Below, piece after piece: positions 24,766 through 32,123 of a stretch of DNA of 63,028 nucleotides. The stretch comes from Lachnospiraceae bacterium. Lineage in GTDB: Bacteria > Bacillota > Clostridia > Lachnospirales > Lachnospiraceae. The number at the start of each line of letters is the position of its first letter. The first letter of the stretch is position 1. The position numbers were made by a program, and so were the translations under genes. The stretch covers positions 1 to 63,028 of the forward strand of contig SFDP01000006.1 of the NCBI GenBank assembly GCA_004558185.1, in the 5' to 3' direction. The notes under the pieces are model-generated. The model was not told the DNA's origin. It was given only the letters and a program-made list of their open reading frames with translations, and made no database searches.

Positions 24766-27534
24766 GTGGCAAGAATACGAAGGATAATAGGGATACTACT
24801 TCTCATCACCGCTTTTTTAGTAACGCAGATTCCCGGTTCCAAGAGCAGTGCAGCAGCATCCACTGACTTTCAGGTAGATGGCACGACCCTGGTAAAATAT
24901 ACGGGTACGGCCTCCTCTGTATCGATTCCTTCCGGCATAAAAAAGATTGGAGCAGAAGCCTTTGCAGGCAATGCCAGTGTGACATCTATTTCCTTTGGCA
25001 AAGACGTCAGGGAAATAGAATATGGCGCCTTTAAAGATTGTATCGGGCTGGTTTCGGTAGCTCTGCCGGATTCTCTGGAAATTATTGGAAGCGGAGCCTT
25101 CAGCAATAATAGCTCCTTGAAAAGGGTTGCCATAAAGAAGAACCTTAAGGACTTAGGCTCAGGTGTATTTGCAGGCTGCAGTAATCTTACCACAGTGTCT
25201 GTGGATAAAGATAATCCTAATTTTATTGTATCGGATGGGGCTTTATATAGTAAGGATAAAACGGCTCTTTATGCTTATTTTGGCGGAAATAAGGCCACAA
25301 GCTATACGATGCCGCAGACGGTCACCAAGGTGGTGGACTATGCTTTTTGGGGAAATGAGGCCTTGCAGGAAATTATCTTAAGCTCTTCCTTACGGGAGAT
25401 TTCCGGCTATGCGTTTTCTAACTGCAAGGCATTAAGCAGAATAGCGATTCCTTATTCAGTAAGAAGTATAGATACCAAGGCTTTTGAAAACTGTACAGCT
25501 TTAGCAGAGGCAAGTATTCCCGCTTCTGTAGTCTTTATCCACTCCACAGCCTTTGATGGGTGCTCAAGTCTTGAAATTGTAGCGGATAAAGGAACCAATG
25601 CCTACGACTTTTATCAGAACTGGAAAAGAGATAATCGGGGAAGGGCAATTGAAACCACATCCCCAGAAGTGGCAGACGTCAGCTCTGTCAGTGATAACAG
25701 TTCCGGGGATAATTCTGCACCACAGGAAGGAAGCGTTTATGTTGTAGGCGGCAATAATCAGATATCAACCACTAATAGGACTAATAGCAGTAATGCTAAT
25801 CAGGGCACAGGAGCTTCGGCCGATACTAATCAGGCATTGTACCATCCCAGTAATGTGGACTATATACCTCAAACTGATCCTTTGGAAGGAGCAGAAGATG
25901 GTGTAGTAGGAAAGACTATTGTGGTCGGGCAGAGTGCAGTAGTGCTCATGGATTCTTCTCTTACCGTGAATTCAGGTCTTACCATCCGGGCAATTTCCCA
26001 GGAGGAAGAGGAAGAAGCAATTGGCTCCTTTGTGGATGAGGATAAGGGGACTGCTTTACCTAAATATGCGATAATTGATAATAAGATCACAGCCAATGCT
26101 TATTATGGAAGTGACGGCCTGGGGGACTATACCCTGCCCTCCAATATTACGGCTATTGGTGATTTTGCCTTTGCGAGAAGTACGATTGCTTCGGTGTCAA
26201 TTCCTGAGGGAGTAAGGGAAATCGGCTATGCGGCATTTTATCACTGTGATCAGCTTACTGCGGTCACTATTCCCTCAACCGTATCCTGGATTGATTCCTC
26301 TGCTTTTTCCTATACAGCTTGGCTGAACAATTGGGGGAATGATAAAAACACAGGAGATTTTCTCATTGTAGGTGATGGGGTTTTGCTGGCCTATAAGGGA
26401 AACAGTCAGCTTGTGGAGATTCCGGCGGGAGTAAAAACCATTGCACCTGCAGTTTTTGCAGGCCATGATGAAATTCAGGGAGTGAATATACCTGATTCGG
26501 TCAGAATAATTGGGGAAGAGGCTTTCCTAAATTGCAGCAGTCTGTCCAGCCTGCAGGGCGGGAGATATTTAAGCGAGATTCAGGACAGGGCATTTCAGAA
26601 CACTGCCCTTACGGAAATAACCATTCCTGATACAGTAGAAACCATTGGCGTAGCCGCTTTCTCCTGTGAAGAGAACCAAGGAGGGAGAACCGTGGTTTTT
26701 GAAGGGAATGTTCTTCCAAAGCTGGGAGCATCAGACCGTTCAAAACGTGTAAGTAATTCTGCCCTGAGACAGCCTGCCTTCAGCGGTAACTGGACAGCTA
26801 TTTTAACCGATGAAGGATTAAATAAAGAAGGAACGATTTTTGAAAAAGGAAGCCTTGGGTTTACGGGAAAGGTTGCGGTCGTCAATGGGGGACAGAGGAA
26901 GCAGATAGACACTCTTTCGCTGGAAAATCAGGCAGGAGGCGGAATACAGATTACTTCTGCTGTCGAGGAATGGCCTGCCGAACAGGTTACGGCCAGTATT
27001 CCCTATGAGGGCAGCTATCTGCTGACGATTCAGCCTGACAGCAGAACAAATGTTGAAGAGGCTTTTAAAAGAATTTATGGAGAGTCTGTACCGGAGATGT
27101 TTACCTTCAACATGACCATGAAGGATTCTACTGATTCTGTAGAACTTACCCGGTTCGGAACAAGGCCGCTGGAGGTAAGGGTACCTCTTCCGAATAACAT
27201 CAGCGGCAGCGAGGTTCACGTTGTAGCCCTGGATGAGGATGGTCAGTTAGAGCTTTTATCTTCGTCTCTTGTACAGCAGGTGGGGGATGGTGCATATGTA
27301 AAGTTTTCGACAACGCATCTTTCCTCTTTTGCCATTTATGCCCTGGGTGAGAATGACAGCCGATTAATTGAAAATGGAAATATTCTTTATACCTCGGTTT
27401 CCGGGAAAAAGGATTATTCACCTAATACAGGTGATTCTTCCATTCATCCCAAATGGTTTATTGCCCTGGGTACAGGGGCAGTGGCAGTTATCTTGATTTT
27501 CGGTCGTCCTAAACGTAAGACAAGGAAACATTAA
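24766..27534 (+). CDS. Second BspA-like LRR surface protein
   Basis: The GTG at 24766 is preferred because GGAGG lies eight bases ahead. An ATG at 24751 overlaps that site. The 922 residues begin with a signal peptide (core IIGILLLITAFLVT). Two blocks of LRR_5/BspA repeats (about 35-275 and 440-620) are separated by a Ser/Asn-rich linker. A beta-rich segment follows, then the sorting region SPNTGDSSIHPKWF with a hydrophobic stretch and basic tail. The C-terminal signal is nearly the same as in the neighbouring LRR protein, so both are probably substrates of the same class B sortase. Binding target unknown. Confidence 0.88.
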   Translation: MARIRRIIGILLLITAFLVTQIPGSKSSAAASTDFQVDGTTLVKYTGTASSVSIPSGIKKIGAEAFAGNASVTSISFGKDVREIEYGAFKDCIGLVSVALPDSLEIIGSGAFSNNSSLKRVAIKKNLKDLGSGVFAGCSNLTTVSVDKDNPNFIVSDGALYSKDKTALYAYFGGNKATSYTMPQTVTKVVDYAFWGNEALQEIILSSSLREISGYAFSNCKALSRIAIPYSVRSIDTKAFENCTALAEASIPASVVFIHSTAFDGCSSLEIVADKGTNAYDFYQNWKRDNRGRAIETTSPEVADVSSVSDNSSGDNSAPQEGSVYVVGGNNQISTTNRTNSSNANQGTGASADTNQALYHPSNVDYIPQTDPLEGAEDGVVGKTIVVGQSAVVLMDSSLTVNSGLTIRAISQEEEEEAIGSFVDEDKGTALPKYAIIDNKITANAYYGSDGLGDYTLPSNITAIGDFAFARSTIASVSIPEGVREIGYAAFYHCDQLTAVTIPSTVSWIDSSAFSYTAWLNNWGNDKNTGDFLIVGDGVLLAYKGNSQLVEIPAGVKTIAPAVFAGHDEIQGVNIPDSVRIIGEEAFLNCSSLSSLQGGRYLSEIQDRAFQNTALTEITIPDTVETIGVAAFSCEENQGGRTVVFEGNVLPKLGASDRSKRVSNSALRQPAFSGNWTAILTDEGLNKEGTIFEKGSLGFTGKVAVVNGGQRKQIDTLSLENQAGGGIQITSAVEEWPAEQVTASIPYEGSYLLTIQPDSRTNVEEAFKRIYGESVPEMFTFNMTMKDSTDSVELTRFGTRPLEVRVPLPNNISGSEVHVVALDEDGQLELLSSSLVQQVGDGAYVKFSTTHLSSFAIYALGENDSRLIENGNILYTSVSGKKDYSPNTGDSSIHPKWFIALGTGAVAVILIFGRPKRKTRKH

Positions 27535-27560
27535 AAATATGTCGCATATCCTGTAAAAAA

Positions 27561-28490
27561 ATGAAGGGGTGTGCAGTGCAGCGGGTTAGAGCACAAATTG
27601 GCTGTGAAAGTAAGCTGGCAGAAGCCTATACCGGAAAAAAGGTCACCGTGGCGGTCCTGGATACGGGGATTGTTTCTCATCCCGATTTTTCAGGGAGGAT
27701 AGTGGCCTTTCGGGATTTTATCCGTGGAGGAAGTGATCCTTATGATGATGCCGGGCATGGCACCCATGTAGCCGGATGTCTGGCTGGAAGCGGATTGGCT
27801 TCTGCAGGAAAATACAGAGGAGTGGCACCGGATTGCCGGCTTGTGGTAGGAAAGGTTTTGGACCGTGGAGGAGCCGGAGATACTTATATGATGCTGGAAG
27901 CGCTTCGATGGGTGATGGAGCTGAAGGATTCCCTTGGAATCCGGGTTCTGAATATATCAGTAGGCTTTGAAGATCATGTAAATCTGGAAAAAATAAGAAA
28001 GCTGTTAAAGGCTTTAGACGAGGTGTGGAGGGCTGGTATTCTGATTGTGGTAGCGGCAGGGAATAAAGGCCCCAGGCCCGGAAGTATTTCCCCTTTGGGA
28101 ATGGGAAGTCATGTGCTGACGGTAGGCTGCCATGATGGTGACTATAATGGCGGTGGAGTAACTTTGTGTGCAAAATACTCAGGAAGAGGTCCCAGCACAA
28201 CGGTCATGAAAAAGCCGGATTTAGTGGCTCCGGGAACCAATATTATGGCGGCCAGTGCCAGATGTCGAAAAAGAGGGAATACTTATGCGATGGCTTATGA
28301 AGCCAAAAGTGGTACCTCCTTTGCAGCCCCTTTGGTTTCAGGGGCGGCAGCTCTACTATGGGAACAGAATCCCAGACTGACAGCCCAGGAGGTTAAACGG
28401 CGGATCTGCTATTCGGCCAGAGATTTGCAGGAGCCATGGAGTCGGCAAGGCTGGGGAATGCTGGATGTCAGAGCGATGCTGGAGGGCTGA
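27561..28490 (+). CDS. Subtilisin-like serine protease (S8), no signal peptide
   Basis: Numbered from the ATG at 27561, the catalytic triad is Asp34 in VLDTG, His66 in HGTHVAG and Ser253 in GTSFAAP, with the oxyanion asparagine in AAGNKG. A GTG at 27576 with AAGGGG six bases ahead is an equally good or better start. The 309 residues make a compact catalytic domain with no signal peptide, propeptide or membrane anchor, as in intracellular subtilases. It follows the second LRR gene by 26 bases and ends the unit. It may process proteins in the cytoplasm or leave by an unknown route. A link to LRR protein maturation is only suggested by position. Confidence 0.9.
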   Translation: MKGCAVQRVRAQIGCESKLAEAYTGKKVTVAVLDTGIVSHPDFSGRIVAFRDFIRGGSDPYDDAGHGTHVAGCLAGSGLASAGKYRGVAPDCRLVVGKVLDRGGAGDTYMMLEALRWVMELKDSLGIRVLNISVGFEDHVNLEKIRKLLKALDEVWRAGILIVVAAGNKGPRPGSISPLGMGSHVLTVGCHDGDYNGGGVTLCAKYSGRGPSTTVMKKPDLVAPGTNIMAASARCRKRGNTYAMAYEAKSGTSFAAPLVSGAAALLWEQNPRLTAQEVKRRICYSARDLQEPWSRQGWGMLDVRAMLEG

Positions 28491-28518
28491 TTAGAAAAAA
28501 TAGAATAGGAATAATATA

Positions 28519-28547
28519 TTGACACATCTCGTATAATTGTATACAAT
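28519..28547 (+). promoter_or_regulatory. Sigma-A promoter of the citrate synthase operon
   Basis: TTGACA (28519-28524) and TACAAT (28542-28547) are 17 bases apart. The promoter lies within the terminator hairpin of the preceding protease gene and its -10 box is half of a palindrome. Confidence 0.78.
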
Positions 28548-28567
28548 CATACGAGATGTATTTTTTT
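28524..28567 (+). terminator. Terminator of the protease gene
   Basis: ACATCTCGTAT (28524-28534) and ATACGAGATGT (28549-28559) form a perfect 11-pair stem, followed by an A and seven T (28561-28567). The loop contains the 12-base palindrome described separately. Confidence 0.82.
28536..28547. promoter_or_regulatory. Predicted GntR-type operator
   Basis: ATTGTATACAAT is a perfect 12-base palindrome with the GTATAC core of GntR-family operators (general form GTM-N0-1-KAC). It covers the -10 box, so binding would block transcription. The second gene of the operon encodes a GntR/FCD regulator, the obvious candidate ligand. This is a prediction from sequence and context. Confidence 0.6.
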
Positions 28568-28613
28568 ATCTTGAAGATGGCTTATAAAAGCAGACTGGAA
28601 TGGAGGAGATTTT

Positions 28614-30029
28614 ATGCAGAATGAAAATAGAGATGCTTTTTTGAACAGACCGGTTTTTATGAACCCCAACAATCATTTACTGGAGATAGAGGAGCATATG
28701 TACATATTGGATGATGTGAAAAAGCCCAATGTATTCCGTAATATGTTCCCCTATTCAGAGGTACCCAAAATTCCTTTTAATGATCGCATCGTTCCTCACA
28801 ATATGCCGGAGGAGATATGGATTACGGATACCACCTTTCGGGATGGACAGCAGTCCAGGGCACCCTATAGCACAGAACAGATCGTAACCATTTTTGATTA
28901 TCTACATAAGCTGGGAGGCCCTAATGGAATGATCCGTGCCAGTGAATTCTTTTTGTACAGCAAGAAGGATAGGGATGCCGTTTATAAATGTCTGGAAAGA
29001 GGCTACCGTTTCCCCGAGGTGACAAGCTGGATCCGTGCCAGCAGGGAGGACTTCAAGCTGGTAAAGGAAATCGGAATGAAGGAAACAGGAATTCTGGTAA
29101 GCTGCTCAGATTATCATATTTTTATGAAGCTGAAAATGACCAGAAGGCAGGCTATGGACCATTATATCAGTGTAATCCGGGAATGCCTTGAGGAGGGAAT
29201 CAGTCCAAGATGCCATCTTGAGGATATTACCCGGGCAGATATTTATGGCTATGTGGTTCCCTTCTGCCTGGAGCTGATGAAGCTGATGGAGGAGTATAAT
29301 ATTCCGATCAAAATAAGGGCCTGTGATACTATGGGGTATGGGGTAAATTATCCCGGAGCCGTTATTCCCAGAAGTGTTCCCGGAATTATCTACGCCTTAC
29401 ATAAGCACGCAGGTGTGCCGCATCATCTGATTGAGTGGCATGGACATAATGATTTTTACAAGGCTGTAGTCAATTCTACCACTGCCTGGCTCTATGGCTG
29501 TTCAGGGGTAAATACCTCACTGTTTGGAATCGGTGAACGTACAGGAAACACTCCTTTGGAGGCTATGGTATTTGAATATGCCCAGTTAAAGGGTGATTTG
29601 AACGGAATGGACACTACGGTAATTACTGAACTGGCTGAATACTATGAGAAGGAAATCGGCTATAAAATCCCTTCCCGAACGCCCTTTGTGGGGAAAAACT
29701 TTAATGTGACCAGAGCAGGAATCCATGCCGATGGATTATTGAAAAACGAGGAAATTTATAATATTTTTGATACGGAAAAATATCTCAACAGGCCTGTATT
29801 ATGCGCCGTAAGCAACACCTCCGGTTTAGCCGGGATTGCCCATTGGATCAATACCTATTTCAAGCTGAAAGAGGAGCGAGCTGTGGATAAGAATTCTCAG
29901 TTGGTTAAGCTGGTGAAGGAGTGGGTAGATCAGGAGTATGCCGACGGCCGTGTAACGGTTTTGACGGATGAAGAGCTGCTTACCTGTATTCAGGTGAACT
30001 GCAGTAAATTGAATATTACCCTGGAGTAG
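28614..30029 (+). CDS. Predicted Re-citrate synthase (isopropylmalate synthase family)
   Basis: This 471-residue TIM-barrel enzyme belongs to the homocitrate/isopropylmalate synthase family. The active-site motif DTTFRDGQQ begins at Asp72 and the metal-binding histidines are His276 and His278 in WHGHND. Family members condense acetyl-CoA with a 2-oxo acid. The length, the unusual N-terminal 60 residues and the absence of a LeuA-type regulatory domain fit the Re-citrate synthase of Clostridium kluyveri, which uses oxaloacetate. The operon partner Icd is the enzyme needed two steps later for 2-oxoglutarate, which supports citrate rather than isopropylmalate or homocitrate as the product. It has its own promoter with a palindromic operator. 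Homocitrate synthase remains possible. Confidence 0.8.
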   Translation: MQNENRDAFLNRPVFMNPNNHLLEIEEHMYILDDVKKPNVFRNMFPYSEVPKIPFNDRIVPHNMPEEIWITDTTFRDGQQSRAPYSTEQIVTIFDYLHKLGGPNGMIRASEFFLYSKKDRDAVYKCLERGYRFPEVTSWIRASREDFKLVKEIGMKETGILVSCSDYHIFMKLKMTRRQAMDHYISVIRECLEEGISPRCHLEDITRADIYGYVVPFCLELMKLMEEYNIPIKIRACDTMGYGVNYPGAVIPRSVPGIIYALHKHAGVPHHLIEWHGHNDFYKAVVNSTTAWLYGCSGVNTSLFGIGERTGNTPLEAMVFEYAQLKGDLNGMDTTVITELAEYYEKEIGYKIPSRTPFVGKNFNVTRAGIHADGLLKNEEIYNIFDTEKYLNRPVLCAVSNTSGLAGIAHWINTYFKLKEERAVDKNSQLVKLVKEWVDQEYADGRVTVLTDEELLTCIQVNCSKLNITLE

Positions 30030-30045
30030 GGGAGAAAGGAAGCAA

Positions 30046-30747
30046 ATGGGGAACTACGATGTGAAACAGGAGGTGACGGATAAATTTTCGTTACGGGGAA
30101 GAGTTTTCCACAAAATCAGAGACGATATTTTAAGCGGAAAATATAAGGATAATGAAGAACTGAAGGAGGTAGCAATCGGAGAGGAGCTGGGAGTAAGCAG
30201 AACTCCGGTGCGGGAAGCCTTCCGGCAGTTGGAGCTGGAAGGGCTCATTCATATTATTCCCAATAAAGGTGCTTATGTTACCGGTATTACCATAAAAGAT
30301 GTTAAGGATATTTACATGATTCGCTCTTTGCTGGAGGGACTTTGTGCAAAATGGGCTACCCGTCATATCACCCCGGAGCAGTTGGAGGAGCTGGAAGAAA
30401 ATGTTTATCTGGCAGAATTTCATGCTTCTAAGGGACATACCGAGCAAATTGCAGAGCTGGACAATCGTTTTCATGAAATCTTATATGAAGCGGCAGACAG
30501 TAAAATGCTGGAGAGGCAGCTTAGGGATTTCCATGGGTATGTGCTGAGAGTACGAAAGAAAACCCTGTCAAAATACAAAAGAAGTACCCAGTCCAACAAG
30601 GAGCATAAGCTGATTCTGGAGGCCATTAAAGATAAAGACGAGGACAGAGCTGAGAAAATGGCCAATGAACATATCCTTAATGCTTACGAGAATATGGTGA
30701 AAAATGGACTTTATGAGGCCTATGGAACCAAAGAGGAGGGGCAGTAA
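30046..30747 (+). CDS. GntR-family (FCD) transcriptional regulator
   Basis: The 233-residue protein starts 16 bases after the citrate synthase gene behind GAGAAAGGAAG. The winged helix-turn-helix (about 15-85) contains LGVSRTPVREAFRQLELEGLI, the hallmark of the GntR family. The C-terminal all-helical FCD domain (about 95-225) usually binds a carboxylic acid, and metal-ligand histidines are visible (RFHEILYEAA, NEHILNAYENM). Lying between citrate synthase and isocitrate dehydrogenase, it probably controls this operon in response to a cycle intermediate, through the palindrome at 28536-28547. The effector is unknown. Confidence 0.88.
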   Translation: MGNYDVKQEVTDKFSLRGRVFHKIRDDILSGKYKDNEELKEVAIGEELGVSRTPVREAFRQLELEGLIHIIPNKGAYVTGITIKDVKDIYMIRSLLEGLCAKWATRHITPEQLEELEENVYLAEFHASKGHTEQIAELDNRFHEILYEAADSKMLERQLRDFHGYVLRVRKKTLSKYKRSTQSNKEHKLILEAIKDKDEDRAEKMANEHILNAYENMVKNGLYEAYGTKEEGQ

Positions 30748-30801
30748 AAATAAGGTTGCCAAAAGGAGATTTTCCCAGTAAAGTAGAAGGAAAGGGTACC
30801 G

Positions 30802-30829
30802 TATGGCGAAGTAACCACATGAGCAAAAG
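30802..30829. repeat. Internal fragment of the MITE-like repeat
   Basis: Twenty-eight bases (TATGGCGAAG... to ...GAGCAAAAG) are identical to 17247-17274 inside full copy B. No terminal repeats remain. It lies in the spacer between the GntR gene and icd. Confidence 0.75.
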
Positions 30830-30853
30830 TTTACTATAAAAAAGGAGGTCTAT

Positions 30854-32062
30854 ATGGACAAGATTAAAATGATTACTCCTCTGGTTGAGATGGATGGGGA
30901 TGAGATGACCAGGATTCTCTGGACAATGATCAAGGAAGAGCTGTTACTTCCCTTTATTGAGCTGAAGACGGAGTATTATGATTTAGGATTGGAATGTCGT
31001 AATGAGACTGATGATCAGGTTACTGTGGATTCGGCAAAAGCAACATTAAAGTATGGAGTAGCGGTAAAGTGTGCCACGATTACACCTAATGCAGCTCGAA
31101 TGACGGAATACAAGCTGAAAGAAATGTGGAAAAGCCCCAATGGAACCATCAGAGCGATCTTGGATGGAACGGTCTTTCGTACCCCCATCGTTGTAAAGGG
31201 AATTGAGCCTTGCGTAAGGAATTGGGAGAAGCCTATTACTCTGGCAAGACACGCCTATGGTGACGTTTATAAAAATGCAGAAATCAAGGTTCCGGGAGAG
31301 GGAAGGGCCGAGCTGGTATTTACGGCGGCTGATGGTACGGTGACTAAGGAGCTGATTCACGAGTTTAAGGGGGCAGGAATTATTCAGGGTATGCACAATA
31401 CGGAGGAGTCCATTGAGAGCTTTGCAAGAGCCTGCTTTAACTATGCCATCGATACCAGACAGGATCTGTGGTTTGCTACCAAGGACACCATATCCAAGAA
31501 GTATGACCACACCTTTAAGGATATTTTTGCCAAAATCTATGAAGAAGAATATAAGGATAAATTTGAAGCCCTTGGACTGGAATATTTTTATACCCTGATC
31601 GATGATGCTGTTGCCCGTGTGATGAAGGCAAAGGGAGGATTTATCTGGGCCTGCAAGAATTATGACGGTGACGTAATGAGCGATATGGTATCCTCTGCCT
31701 TTGGTTCCCTTGCCATGATGACCTCCGTACTGGTATCCCCCACAGGCGTATATGAGTATGAGGCTGCCCATGGAACCGTTCAGCGCCATTATTATCAGCA
31801 CTTAGAAGGAAAGGAAACCTCTACCAACTCTGTGGCCACCATTTTCGCCTGGACAGGTGCCTTAAGAAAGAGGGGAGAGCTGGATGGAATTAATGAGCTG
31901 ATGGTCTTTGCCGATAAGCTGGAGAAGGCTACCTTATCTACCATTGAGCAGGGAAAGATGACTAAGGATTTGGCCCTGATCACCTCTCTTAAGAATGTAC
32001 AGGTATTAAACAGTCAGGAATTTATTAAGGCTGTTCGCCGGGAATTAGAAAAAACGCTGTAA
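30854..32062 (+). CDS. icd: NADP-dependent isocitrate dehydrogenase, eukaryote-like type
   Basis: The ATG at 30854 follows AAAGGAGG. The 402 residues match the dimeric type II enzymes related to eukaryotic IDH1/2, not the E. coli type: the start PLVEMDGDEMTRILW and the substrate loop SPNGTIRAILDGTVFRTPI are characteristic. It oxidises isocitrate to 2-oxoglutarate and makes NADPH. Together with the predicted Re-citrate synthase it forms the oxidative branch that feeds glutamate synthesis. Aconitase is not in this window. Its terminator overlaps the end of the convergent ABC-F gene. Confidence 0.95.
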   Translation: MDKIKMITPLVEMDGDEMTRILWTMIKEELLLPFIELKTEYYDLGLECRNETDDQVTVDSAKATLKYGVAVKCATITPNAARMTEYKLKEMWKSPNGTIRAILDGTVFRTPIVVKGIEPCVRNWEKPITLARHAYGDVYKNAEIKVPGEGRAELVFTAADGTVTKELIHEFKGAGIIQGMHNTEESIESFARACFNYAIDTRQDLWFATKDTISKKYDHTFKDIFAKIYEEEYKDKFEALGLEYFYTLIDDAVARVMKAKGGFIWACKNYDGDVMSDMVSSAFGSLAMMTSVLVSPTGVYEYEAAHGTVQRHYYQHLEGKETSTNSVATIFAWTGALRKRGELDGINELMVFADKLEKATLSTIEQGKMTKDLALITSLKNVQVLNSQEFIKAVRRELEKTL

Positions 32063-32085
32063 AAAGAAGAGAAACTCATACTAAA

Positions 32086-32123
32086 GGAGGAGCAGTCCTA
32101 TGTGGACAGCTCCTCCCATTTTT
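32086..32123 (+). terminator. icd terminator overlapping the ABC-F gene end
   Basis: GGAGGAGC (32086-32093) pairs with GCTCCTCC (32109-32116), with an inner GTCC/GGAC stem, followed by CATTTTT. The right arm and T run lie inside the last codons of the minus-strand ABC-F gene. Confidence 0.75.

Noticed and set aside
31046..31801. Minus-strand open frame opposite icd
   Set aside because: It has no start signal, is opposite a clear isocitrate dehydrogenase, and shows no motif.
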